Source: Perkinsela sp. pyNocScin1 (Eukaryota; Euglenozoa; Kinetoplastea; Prokinetoplastida; Perkinselidae). From it: DNA of 64,000 nt. The stretch spans positions 310,001 to 374,000 of the forward strand of contig CAXHTR010000001.1 of NCBI GenBank assembly GCA_964019655.1. Direction: 5' to 3'. Position numbers and translations under genes: made by a program. The notes under the pieces were generated by a model. It was not told the origin of the DNA. It worked only from the letters and a program-made list of their open reading frames with translations, and made no database searches. This document shows positions 9,919 to 18,567 of the stretch, piece by piece. Position 1 is the first letter of the stretch, and each line of letters starts with the position of its first letter.

Positions 9919-10620
9919 ATGCTGGCCATACTGACCACTCTGGCAGCGCTCGCTGTGCAAAGCATGGATCCAGAAACCGATGAAAATTTCATTCCAAAGA
10001 CCCCAGCACAGATGCAAGAGACACTCATGCGTAAGTTCTACGCCGAGAACGCCGACTATATCAATCAAATCTCCTTGTGGAAGCCGAATTCACCCGTATG
10101 CGGGAAAGACGGCCAGGGAGGCTGGCAGGGCATCATCTGCAAAGACAATGCTGTCATCCACGTCAGCCACCCGGACCAGCCCACCGCCTTCCACGGCTTT
10201 TGTATCCGCTTCCTCCCGAACTCTGTGACACTCATCGACGTCCAGCGCAATTTCATCAACGACACGCTCGATACCCGTCAGCTCCCTCTTGAACTCACGT
10301 TTCTCAACATTACAAAGAACTTGTACCACGGAACGTGCGACCTGCGAAAGCTCCCGCGCCGTCTCGAGCACCTCATTGCAAGCCACAACGAGTTCGAGTC
10401 TGTTGGTGCGATGGACAATCTTCCGCCACACATCGTGGGCATCTTCTTCACAGGTAACAAGATGAAGCACTCAGTGGTCTTCGTTGGTGAGATCCCACCT
10501 TCCCTACAGGCCGCTAACTTTATTAGCAGTGGTGTCAAGCGGCTTAAAGTGTTGCCGTGGGTGGACCTTGATACGAGTAAAGTGCGTATCACTGGCGCAA
10601 GTATCAGTCAGATGGAGTAA
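9919..10620 (+). CDS. Type B LRR protein, 233 aa
   Basis: It has the most convincing classical signal peptide of the family: MLAILTTLAALAVQS, then the polar stretch MDPETDEN. The cap is CGKDGQGGWQGIICKDN (C61, C74). Four repeats follow: FLPNSV, QLPLEL, KLPRRL and NLPPHI, with the subfamily element TRQLP in DTRQLPLEL. The end is SISQME, with no anchor. A pyrimidine-rich run ending in AAAG lies four bases before the start. Relatives are 24495, 58633 and the damaged copies at 1587, 38756 and 55791. Confidence 0.85.
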   Translation: MLAILTTLAALAVQSMDPETDENFIPKTPAQMQETLMRKFYAENADYINQISLWKPNSPVCGKDGQGGWQGIICKDNAVIHVSHPDQPTAFHGFCIRFLPNSVTLIDVQRNFINDTLDTRQLPLELTFLNITKNLYHGTCDLRKLPRRLEHLIASHNEFESVGAMDNLPPHIVGIFFTGNKMKHSVVFVGEIPPSLQAANFISSGVKRLKVLPWVDLDTSKVRITGASISQME

Positions 10621-11100
10621 AATTTAAGCAGAAAAATGCTTGGTGTGTCCAACGAAGTAAAACCAGAAATTATTCATCTTAAATACAGAAGGAAATGGAA
10701 AATTGACTGCAATGCGTACAATCGGGAACTTTGTGCTTTTTCGTTACTTTCTCATGCTTTAAGGACTCTGAAACGTTGACTCTGACCCGCACGTGTAGTT
10801 TGAGCACCTTGGACCGCGACCAATAACTCGGGCAAGTTGAAACTTTTGGTGATTTTGATGGCCGTATGAAGCTTGTCATCAAAAAGAGTGCTTCCAGGCA
10901 GTGAGCATGGCCATCCTTAACAAAGTTTCAGGGGATCACGGCCCTCTTGAGGAAGCTGCATGCTTTCTGATAGGAACTGTGGTAAATTGTCGCGAACTTT
11001 ATTCCAAAGTCGGTGAAGGATTGATTCACAGGAGAGGGGACGTATATTTTAGCTTCATCCACAAGCCACGTTGCGTTCAGAATTTCTTTTGAATCTTTAA
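10621..11100. other. Intergenic spacer, no gene seen
   Basis: A 63-codon open frame at 10901-11092 has no family or domain similarity and is not called. Confidence 0.45.
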
Positions 11101-12087
11101 ATGCATCCAGCTCTGCTAAGCTTTGCCGACGTTGATGATAGCAACTATGACCACGAGCGATGGGATCTCACAGCCCAACAATCGATGGAGATCCTCGTCG
11201 ACAGGCTCAACATGGACCGCCCTGGGTACACCGAGTTCGTTAGACGCATCCAAGATGGCCACGGAAACTTCCTCGACGTCTGCGATTGGTTCTGCGTTCA
11301 GTGCGATGAAGAAGGCGAAGTCATTGAGGTCGATCTCTCGGGTACACCCTTGAACGCTGAGTACGACGATGAACCAAACGAAGTCTCAGGAAATCTCAAC
11401 ACGCACTTCCTGCCGCGAAGTCTCTTGGAGCTGCGAATCGAAAGTTCAAAGCTCTACGGATCATTCGACTTTAGCTCACTCCCGCCCAAGCTCGAGTCAC
11501 TTCAGCTCAACCATACTGACATGAAGGGGACACTTGACTTTACCGCGCTGCCAGCGCCACTGCGGAAACTCGACATCTTTTGCAATAAATTTCAGGGGAC
11601 TATAAACCTGACGGCTCTGCCAAAGGGCCTGACGCATATGCGCGTTGTCGACAACCTGTTCACAGGGAAAATCAACCTTCGGAAACTTAACGCCGGCATC
11701 AAGCTGCTCATGCTGAGCACGAACAAGCTGCGTGGCACCATCGACCTGCAGAGCCTGCCGGCGGGCATGGAGGAGCTCTTCCTCTATAATAACAACTTTA
11801 CGGGGGGCGTAGCGTTGGACAAGCTTCCTGCAGGCTTCCAGACGCTGAACGTGGGGTTCAACCAGCTGACGGGCACGCTGGATGTTTCCAAGCTCCCAGC
11901 GGGAATGAAGGAGCTGATGGTGGCAGCCAATGACTTTTCGGGGGTTCTCGACCTCAACACTGCGCCAGAGGGAGTCGACGTGGTGTACACACCGAAGGAA
12001 AACCGCATGATTACGTACCCGCCGACGAGCGTCGTCAACGCGAGGCTTCGCGTGATTCAGCGCGAAAAAGAGGCTCAAAAGGCATGA
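11101..12087 (+). CDS. LRR family protein (standard), 328 aa
   Basis: The last large gene of the + block. Leader MHPALLSFADVDDS; the cap is DGHGNFLDVCDWFCVQCDEEG with three cysteines (C61, C65, C68). Eight repeats follow: FLPRSL, SLPPKL, ALPAPL, ALPKGL, KLNAGI, SLPAGM, KLPAGF and KLPAGM. The last repeats are nearly uniform, hinting at recent internal repeat duplication. The tail is basic (RLRVIQREKEAQKA). The GRFD motif is replaced by an acidic stretch (NYDHERWDLTAQQSME). Confidence 0.88.
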   Translation: MHPALLSFADVDDSNYDHERWDLTAQQSMEILVDRLNMDRPGYTEFVRRIQDGHGNFLDVCDWFCVQCDEEGEVIEVDLSGTPLNAEYDDEPNEVSGNLNTHFLPRSLLELRIESSKLYGSFDFSSLPPKLESLQLNHTDMKGTLDFTALPAPLRKLDIFCNKFQGTINLTALPKGLTHMRVVDNLFTGKINLRKLNAGIKLLMLSTNKLRGTIDLQSLPAGMEELFLYNNNFTGGVALDKLPAGFQTLNVGFNQLTGTLDVSKLPAGMKELMVAANDFSGVLDLNTAPEGVDVVYTPKENRMITYPPTSVVNARLRVIQREKEAQKA

Positions 12088-12241
12088 AGTGCATGGAAGG
12101 TGAGCTTCCAAGAATGAAAACCAGATTCATAGTAGTTTCATATCGATAAAAGTGAATAAAATATAGAAATCGTTTGGTATATGACTCAGCATTGTCGTTC
12201 GTAACTCATTCGCATCTCAATTTTTCAATCTAAGGAAGAAA

Positions 12242-12418
12242 ATGCATCATTTCGGCTTGTCCCACCTCACGATGGCCTGCGACGAGGCAGGTGAACGCTC
12301 CCACAAGAATAAGCTCCAGCTTCAGGACCTGATCGAGCTCTTTAAGCATAATATGGATGCAAAATTTGAGGGTCAGCAGCAAAACTGTAGCAAAGCCTTT
12401 CAATATTGCGCAAAGTGA
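12242..12418 (+). CDS. Small hypothetical ORF, 58 aa
   Basis: Not recognised. The ORF starts MHHFGLSHLTMACDEAGERS, continues with HKNKLQLQDLIELFKHNMDA and ends FQYCAK-stop. The middle (about residues 22-42) could form an amphipathic helix. It is preceded by a T-rich run ending CTAAG about ten bases before the ATG. It lies at the end of the + block in the strand-switch zone. It could be a real small protein, a decayed 3' fragment, or chance. Confidence 0.3.
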   Translation: MHHFGLSHLTMACDEAGERSHKNKLQLQDLIELFKHNMDAKFEGQQQNCSKAFQYCAK

Positions 12419-12727
12419 CGAACATGCCTATTCTGGAATGGGGAAGTAGAGAGAATGTAAGCAATTGGAGATTGCATGGGAGCATGAAAGGACCGTTGTC
12501 GTTGCAGTACACAGCGTCAGCGAAATTTTCGTAGAAGATACGAATGGCGTTGTCGCTGAACTTCTAAATTGACTGATGTTCGTAATGCTAGCCCCCGCTC
12601 ATGCAACCCCCTACAACACTCGTGTCAACGGCGGAAGATATGGGAGATCAATAACCAAAGAAAGAAACAGGCCATGAAAATCCACTCTTGCACGCTGTAC
12701 TATACGTAAAAGATGACAGTTACTCGA
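12419..12727. other. Strand-switch spacer, left part
   Basis: No gene seen between the last + strand ORF and tRNA-Trp. Confidence 0.5.
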
Positions 12728-12799
12728 GGGGGTTTAGCTCAGTGGTAGAGCATTGGATTCCAAATCCAATGGTCGCAGGTTCAATCCCTGCAGTCCTCA
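12728..12799 (+). tRNA. tRNA-Trp (CCA)
   Basis: A 72-base cloverleaf. Acceptor GGGGGTT pairs with AGTCCTC (with G-U pairs); D stem GCTC/GAGC; anticodon stem TTGGA/TCCAA enclosing TTCCAAA, so the anticodon is CCA; T arm GCAGG-TTCAATC-CCTGC. No intron. It lies on the + strand at the meeting point of the two gene blocks. In trypanosomatids this tRNA is imported into mitochondria, where its anticodon is edited; whether that holds here is unknown. Confidence 0.93.
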
Positions 12800-12829
12800 T
12801 ATTTCGGATGACCAACAAGAATATCCCCG

Positions 12830-12833
12830 AAAA
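12830..12833 (-). terminator. Pol III T4 terminator of tRNA-Ser
   Basis: Four T residues on the - strand directly after the discriminator base. Confidence 0.6.
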
Positions 12834-12914
12834 CGCGTCCAGCAGGATTTGAACCTGCGCGTCTGACGACACCTGATTTCTAGTCAGGCCCCTTAACCAC
12901 TTGGGTATGAACGC
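12834..12914 (-). tRNA. tRNA-Ser (AGA)
   Basis: Class II tRNA with a long variable arm. Acceptor GCGTTCA pairs with TGGACGC; anticodon stem CCTGA/TCAGG with loop CTAGAAA gives anticodon AGA; T arm GCAGG-TTCAAAT-CCTGC. No intron. A T4 run follows the 3' end. Confidence 0.92.
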
Positions 12915-12966
12915 ATGTGTAATACGTGGTTAAGTATTATACTAAAGTACGCATATATGAGAGACG

Positions 12967-12970
12967 AAAA
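12967..12970 (-). terminator. Pol III T4 terminator of tRNA-Thr
   Basis: TTTT on the - strand at the 3' end of the tRNA, the first T serving as the discriminator base. Confidence 0.55.
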
Positions 12971-13042
12971 GCCACATTCGAGGATTGAACTCGAGGCCTT
13001 CGTCTTACTAGGACGACGCTCTAACCACTGAGCTAATGCGGC
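12970..13042 (-). tRNA. tRNA-Thr (AGT)
   Basis: Acceptor GCCGCAT pairs with ATGTGGC; D stem GCTC/GAGC; anticodon stem TCGTC/GACGA enclosing CTAGTAA gives anticodon AGT; T arm CTCGA-GTTCAAT-CCTCGA-type pairing. No intron. Confidence 0.92.
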
Positions 13043-13297
13043 GCAGAAAAGTACTCTGCGGAAAGTACATACGTGTATAAGGTTGGCATGGTCCTCGGGG
13101 TAAGGCTAAGGATTGTGACGATGCTTGCTTTGCTGCCTGATGGTTTTTCTGCCTTGCTGTGTCCAGGGTTGCAAGCCAATTCCGGATTTCGTACAGCAGG
13201 TTACATTGAAAGTAATGGAGTAGTAATGGAAGAAAATAATATCAGCCAAAGGATCAATGAAACCCCTTCCTAACGCAATCTTCTCCTTCCTACACAT

Positions 13298-15532
13298 CTA
13301 TCCAGCTAGGCTAAAGCTCACTGTGCGATCGAGAACTTTATTTCGTTCGTCCATCACCTCCTGCGCAGCGTGCACCGGCATCGGGCGGTATTCCTTGAAC
13401 TCCATGGAGAACGCCCCCTCACCTTTCGTGAGCGAGCGAAGCTTGTTGATGAACCCGAACATCACACTCAGCGGTGCTTCTCCGAGAATGATGGAATCTG
13501 TATTCTCCGTTTTCGTATCCATGGTCGAGCCACCCCGGCGAACAAACTCGCCCATCACATCCACCATAGTTTTCTGCGGCACAGTGATGTCAATAGTCAT
13601 CCATGGCTCGACGAGCGTTGGTGCGCACTTGGGGAAGTACTCAGCGAACATTCCCTTCGCCGCGTTTCGGAACGCGATATCTGTCGAGTCGACCTCGTGC
13701 ATTGTCCCGCCCTCGAGCACGACCCGAACGCCCCACAGCGGTGCGTTGATGATTGGCCCACTGCCAAAAATAGACCGGAGGAACTCCTTTTGAAACGATT
13801 TCTGGAGGTTTTCCGTAATTTCGTCAAATCTGCACGTCGACTTGTACTCATTCTTTGGGCCATCCTCAGAGGAGAAGTCAATGTTCAGCGGCTCGATGTA
13901 CCCCTTGACGTGCGCGTACTGGCCGGCACCGCCAGACTGCCGCTTGTGCGTGAAGTCGAACTCCATGCGCTCCTGAATAATCTCGCGGTAGTTCACAGTC
14001 GGCCGCCCCACGACCGTGTCAATGGCGTATTCGCGGCGGAGGCGCTCTAAGTATATCTCGAGGTGGAGCTCGCCCATGCCCTGAAGCACGAACTCCCGCG
14101 TCTCTTCGTTCAGGCCGAGGCGCAGGGTCGGGTCCTCGCGCTGGAAGCTCTTCATGCGCGTCTCCATCAGCCGCTGCTCAGCGGGGTTCTTCGCCTTGAC
14201 TGTGAGCGACATGACAGGCGGTGGGACGAACATGTTTTCAAGCCCCAAGTTGCCAGCCGACATGGGGGAACCCCCTGGCACGTTACGCACGACCGTGTCA
14301 CCGCTCGCGAGGTCGAGCTCGCCGACGAGGGCGCAGATGTCCCCGCAGGAAATATCGTTCACTGCGACAGTGCTGTTCGCGTGCATGCGCACAAGCTTTT
14401 GGACAGCGAACGTCTTGCCAGTGCGCTGGTTGCGCAGCGAGTCGCCCTTCCGGATGCGCCCCTGGTAGACGCGGATGTAGTTCGAGAGCCCGACGCCCTT
14501 TGTCTCTTCGATTTTGTACGTGAAGGCCACCAGCGGCTTCTCGTCGTCGTTCGCGAGGGTGACCTTCTCGTCTGTTTTGACGCGCTCGACGACTTCGTTC
14601 ACCTTTTTCTCGGCAAACGTGTTCGCCATGTTCACGCGCTCAGTCGGGGCTGGCAGGTAGCGCTCCACCGCGTCGAGAAGCAGCTGCACGCCCTTGTTTT
14701 TGTACGCAGTGCCCATGAGGACCGGAATGAAGGCGTTGGCGATGACTGTGCGGCGAATGGCCGCGTGGAGCTGCACGGCGGTCGGGCGCTGCTCGTTGAG
14801 GAAGAGCTCTTCCATTTCCGGGTCGACGTCGGCGAGGGTGGCGACGAGCTCTTGGAATGCTGCCTCTGTCTTCTCTTTCAGGTGCTCTGGGATGGCCTTC
14901 TCGATGCGGACGACCTCGCCGAACTTGCCGTCGAAGTAGACTGCGTGGTTTTCGATGACGTCGATGATTCCCTCAAACTCGTGCATCTCGCCGATAGGGA
15001 TCTGAATGAAGGCGCACCGGAGGCCGAGCTTCTCGCGGGCCATGTCTATGGTGCGCTGCGCGCTCGCGCCGTCTCTATCGAGCTTGTTGATGAAAACCAT
15101 TCGTGGGACGGAGTAGCGGCGCATCTGGCGATCGACCGTCACGGTCTGGGTTTGGACACCGCTGCAGCCACAGATAACGAGGACGGCCCCGTCGAGGACG
15201 CGGAGGGCGCGCTCGACCTCGATAGTAAAGTCGACGTGTCCTGGGGTGTCGATGAGGTTTATTTGTGAGTTTTTCCACGTGCAGTACGTCGCGGCTGAGC
15301 GAATAGTAATGCCACGCTCTTTTTCGAGTTCCATAGAGTCCATGGTCGCGCCGACGTCGCTGCTTCCTTTGACTTCATGCATGGCCTTAATCTTGCCGGA
15401 GTAGAAGAGGATGCGCTCTGAGATCGTTGTTTTACCATGGTCAATGTGTGCGCTAATGCCGATGTTGCGGATGCGGGGGAGAGCCTGCGCATGCTGCGGA
15501 GTGAGCCTTTTGAGGGCAGATGCTCGTAACAT
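13298..15532 (-). CDS. Mitochondrial elongation factor G, 744 aa
   Basis: A GTPase that moves tRNA and mRNA through the mitochondrial ribosome. Length and motifs are those of mtEF-G1: G1 AHIDHGKTT (about residues 32-40), switch I region ERGITI, G3 DTPGHVD, G4 NKLD, then domain II, domain III (GMGELHLEI) and domain IV (GGAGQYAHVKGYIEP). The first 25 residues are basic, with leucines and alanines and no acidic residues (MLRASALKRLTPQHAQALPR), and fit a mitochondrial targeting sequence. It is the first - strand protein gene, its 3' end facing the tRNA cluster. Stop codon TAG. Confidence 0.95.
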   Translation of the reverse strand: MLRASALKRLTPQHAQALPRIRNIGISAHIDHGKTTISERILFYSGKIKAMHEVKGSSDVGATMDSMELEKERGITIRSAATYCTWKNSQINLIDTPGHVDFTIEVERALRVLDGAVLVICGCSGVQTQTVTVDRQMRRYSVPRMVFINKLDRDGASAQRTIDMAREKLGLRCAFIQIPIGEMHEFEGIIDVIENHAVYFDGKFGEVVRIEKAIPEHLKEKTEAAFQELVATLADVDPEMEELFLNEQRPTAVQLHAAIRRTVIANAFIPVLMGTAYKNKGVQLLLDAVERYLPAPTERVNMANTFAEKKVNEVVERVKTDEKVTLANDDEKPLVAFTYKIEETKGVGLSNYIRVYQGRIRKGDSLRNQRTGKTFAVQKLVRMHANSTVAVNDISCGDICALVGELDLASGDTVVRNVPGGSPMSAGNLGLENMFVPPPVMSLTVKAKNPAEQRLMETRMKSFQREDPTLRLGLNEETREFVLQGMGELHLEIYLERLRREYAIDTVVGRPTVNYREIIQERMEFDFTHKRQSGGAGQYAHVKGYIEPLNIDFSSEDGPKNEYKSTCRFDEITENLQKSFQKEFLRSIFGSGPIINAPLWGVRVVLEGGTMHEVDSTDIAFRNAAKGMFAEYFPKCAPTLVEPWMTIDITVPQKTMVDVMGEFVRRGGSTMDTKTENTDSIILGEAPLSVMFGFINKLRSLTKGEGAFSMEFKEYRPMPVHAAQEVMDERNKVLDRTVSFSLAG

Positions 15533-15540
15533 GAGTGAAA

Positions 15541-15550
15541 CTAGTAAGGA
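15541..15550 (-). promoter_or_regulatory. Candidate trans-splice acceptor of EF-G
   Basis: On the - strand the sequence reads TCCTTACTAG, ending eight bases before the EF-G start codon. Confidence 0.4.
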
Positions 15551-16558
15551 ATTCGAATAGATGTAAATGGAGATGTGTACAAGGAAATGGAGTAGAGTGA
15601 TTACAATAGCATCATTATAACTCGGACAGCGGTTGAAAGCACGTGAGAAGTAAATTAAGCGGGGGTTACAAGTGTAAGTTAAGTTTCACTCTGTCTCCTT
15701 CCCTTCTAGCAGTAATTAGTCGAACTATACAAAGTACATGTTGCATATGTACATGACTCCCTAGACGTTAAGTAATTGATAGCAAGAAATTATTGAATAT
15801 CAATGCATATTTGCGTGATGAGATCTTTTTTCGAGTTCTGTCCAGATACAGGGGCCTGTAAACGTAGATCTTATACAAAGCGCTGCTATAAGTGTTGCTC
15901 TTTTTTGTGGATTGTCAAACCAAATCGGAGGAAATTTATACGTCTGCATAAATTCGCGGTAATGGACGGACAATGAGTAAAAGAACTGATGAAGCGCCAA
16001 TCTTAACTCTCGAAGTTACATAGGGACTTGTAAGTAGGCTACTCATTATGATAAAGAAAGTGATGCATGCTGCGTCAATTATGTATTATGGGCGAAGCTG
16101 TGGATGAGTTCTTTCGCGTTGAGCGTTTGAAGAATGCCTTGCGGCATATTACTGGACAACTGTACTCAATTAGATAACTAGACGGCTGTATCATCCTCAG
16201 ATTCCTGTATTTGATGGCCTAAGTATAACTAAGCAAGGAAGATTTGAAACGGCCTTCAAAGGATAAAATTAACCTCTATTTGACTGATAGATCGACTTCC
16301 ATCTAGTAAACCCAATCAACTTCCAATGCGGAGACTGTTCTAAATTACAATTTAATTTTTTTAAGCGACGTTGAAAGCGGGCCTGAGATTTTTTTACTAT
16401 GGAGGAATCCCCTTCGTATTGAAAGTAATAAGTGTAGAATCGTCGGGAAAGTACATACGATCTTTTTGATTGCATAATACCCGCCAGCACAGGTCAGACG
16501 CTTCATTAAATTCTCTCGGCGATGTAGCCTTAAGTACCAGAAGGCTGTACTCCCGAAC

Positions 16559-16650
16559 GCTCAAGTAGTTTGACCTCATTTTGCTCCCATTCCAGCAACC
16601 TGAGCTTTTACGACAAACAACTTGAACTTCTTAGGTCAAACTACTTGAGC
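16559..16650. repeat. 18-base perfect inverted repeat
   Basis: GCTCAAGTAGTTTGACCT at 16559-16576 is exactly complementary to AGGTCAAACTACTTGAGC at 16633-16650. The loop is 56 bases. The right arm is part of the tandem repeat that follows. Confidence 0.85.
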
Positions 16651-16731
16651 TTTTAATTTTTGGTCAGTCTACCTGAGCGGTCTAACAACCTGAATTTTTA
16701 AGGTTAAACAACTCGAATGTCTTAGGCCATA
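16596..16731 (+). repeat. Degenerate ~23-base tandem repeat, about six units
   Basis: Units begin at 16596, 16618, 16641, 16669, 16686 and 16709, each resembling CAACTTGAGCTTTTAAGGTC plus AAA. Unit lengths are 22, 23, 28, 17, 23 and 23. A unit in inverse orientation lies at about 16554-16580. Confidence 0.75.
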
Positions 16732-16994
16732 CTGCTTACTCCAGCATATATCAAGACCGTTCGAAAGTAAACACATTCGTGGGGGGCTTCCTTATTTGTG
16801 AATCTTTCTCCCAAAATATGTCAAATATACAAAGCGGGGAAGTCATAGAATTCAGTAACCCAAGAGGAGGCTTTCTTTCATACGTCATTTTTTGTAGAAA
16901 TTTACCTTGAGCAACTTGTATTTACTATCAGCATGGTCACTTATCACGCCTTTGTATCTCTATTCTTCTAAGAACTAAAAACTTTATTGATAAA

Positions 16995-18374
16995 CTACCC
17001 TTGATGAGATTTCACGTTCCTTTCAATAACTGTCACCAACTGGTTCTCACCAGAGGACACTCTCATCGCATACAGGTCGCCCGGTGAAACCAGAACCTCG
17101 CTAAAAAGATTCTCCGAAAAGCGAAAACTCAGACTTTTCGGTAGCGCAGAGAGATCAATTTTCCCCGAAAACTCATTTCTACTTGCGTCGAGTGCTTCCA
17201 TGCCCGCTGGCAGAGCTGATAGGTCCACAGACCCCGAAAATTTGTTCCCGTGTATCGCAAGCACTTTGAACGATCTTGGAAGCGCTACAAAGTCAAAACT
17301 CCCTTCAAAATGATTCATTTGGACGCCCATGTTGCGTATCGCGGGCGGCAGCTTCCCTGTCTCGACCTCCCCGTGAAAATCGTTTCTCCCCATGTCGAGC
17401 ACTGTGATCGGCAGCGGGAGCGATTCGAAGTCAAAGCTCCCGCTGAAGTCGCACTCGTAGATGGCAATGATCTCAAGCGGCCGCGGCAGGTCTTGCGCGC
17501 TGAAACTTCCCGAGAGCTTGTTCCGGTATATGTGGAGGTCGTTCAGCGCTTGCGGTAGGGCTCTCGGGTCGAATTCGCCCACGAGGCGATTGCCGTCGAT
17601 GCCCAGCTCAGCCAGGTCCGCTGGAAGGCCCGCCAGCGAGAAGTGCGTGAACTGATTGCCCGACATGTAAAACGTTTTGAGGCCGATCGGCATGTTGGCA
17701 GGTGCTATATCCCCCGTCAGCTCGTTGTCCGAGAGATCGAGATATTCGAGCGCAGGGTTGAGCTTTGTGCAGTCGATCGTCCCAGAGCACTTGTTGCTCT
17801 CAGCGACAAAGCGAACGAGACCTGCAGGTAAACCCGTGAGGTCGAGCGTCCCCGTAAAAACGTTGAATGACACGAGGAAATTGGTCATGTTTGGCGGGAG
17901 CGACGCACACGCCAGCGTTCCGTGCAGATCGTTCGTACATATGTTCACGACTTCCATGCAGCGAGGCAGGCGCTCAATGTCGAAGGTTCCTTGGTATGCA
18001 TTATTATGCGCAAAGAGTGTTTTCAGACTCCCGGGGAACTCTGCGGTTTCCAGTGTGCCCTTCAGATCATTGGAAGCCAGTGAAATGAAGTGTATGCTGC
18101 TCGGCAGGTACATGAAGGCAATTGTGCCACCGAAGACCACTGTATCGTTCTCCAGAAAGTTGTGGCGGAGGCGTGTGACAGTGCCGTCGGTGTCCAAAGC
18201 CAGGCAGGGCCACTCAGCGATGTCGAGGTAGTTTCCGTTTTCGTCTGTGAAGGATTCCCTGTTCTCCACGCGTGCGAAGGCCATTTCCATTTTGGCCTGG
18301 TCTGAGAGCAGTGTGGGATCTAATCTGCTGAGGTTTTGATCGATTGCTGCGATAAAAATTACAAGAGAAGGCAT
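16995..18374 (-). CDS. Type L LRR protein, 459 aa
   Basis: Leader MPSLVIFIAAIDQNLSRLD, then PTLLSDQAKMEMAF. The cap is DENGNYLDIAEWPCLALDTDG (residues 44-64) with one cysteine. Fifteen repeats run from YLPSSI to ALPKSL, including KLNPALEYLDL and NMPIGLKTFYM. The tail ENQLVTVIERNVKSHQG is soluble. It is the closest neighbour in sequence and position to 18568-19863: both share LSRLDPxLLSDQAKMExAF and the same repeat order, so the pair arose by tandem duplication. It is the 3'-most LRR gene of the - strand array. Confidence 0.88.
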   Translation of the reverse strand: MPSLVIFIAAIDQNLSRLDPTLLSDQAKMEMAFARVENRESFTDENGNYLDIAEWPCLALDTDGTVTRLRHNFLENDTVVFGGTIAFMYLPSSIHFISLASNDLKGTLETAEFPGSLKTLFAHNNAYQGTFDIERLPRCMEVVNICTNDLHGTLACASLPPNMTNFLVSFNVFTGTLDLTGLPAGLVRFVAESNKCSGTIDCTKLNPALEYLDLSDNELTGDIAPANMPIGLKTFYMSGNQFTHFSLAGLPADLAELGIDGNRLVGEFDPRALPQALNDLHIYRNKLSGSFSAQDLPRPLEIIAIYECDFSGSFDFESLPLPITVLDMGRNDFHGEVETGKLPPAIRNMGVQMNHFEGSFDFVALPRSFKVLAIHGNKFSGSVDLSALPAGMEALDASRNEFSGKIDLSALPKSLSFRFSENLFSEVLVSPGDLYAMRVSSGENQLVTVIERNVKSHQG

Positions 18375-18567
18375 TTTCAGTGTGATGGAAAATGAAATGA
18401 TAGAAAAGCATGTGAAGCAGTTATCTGTGCAGATTCCATCGGATTCTTACCGAATATCTCTATAAAAATACATGCTTTAAGTCCTTAAATTGGATTGTTC
18501 TGTGACTTTCACACATTTATGACCGGCTGGGTTATTCAGCATCAGTGCACCGACTTTACGAAAGATC

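Larger units (their letters stand above)
15533..16994. other. 1.46-kb spacer with repeat block
   Basis: No protein gene recognised. It holds an acceptor-like tract just upstream of EF-G and the repeat and hairpin structure at 16559-16731. Confidence 0.6.

Noticed and set aside
10901-11092. 63-codon open frame
   Set aside because: No similarity, no family features, no good context.
14063-15268. 401-codon open frame on the + strand
   Set aside because: It is the antisense of the EF-G gene; the long frame is a by-product of GC-rich codons, and the product has no domain.
16559-16731. CRISPR array
   Set aside because: Units are contiguous and degenerate, without unique spacers, in a eukaryotic setting.
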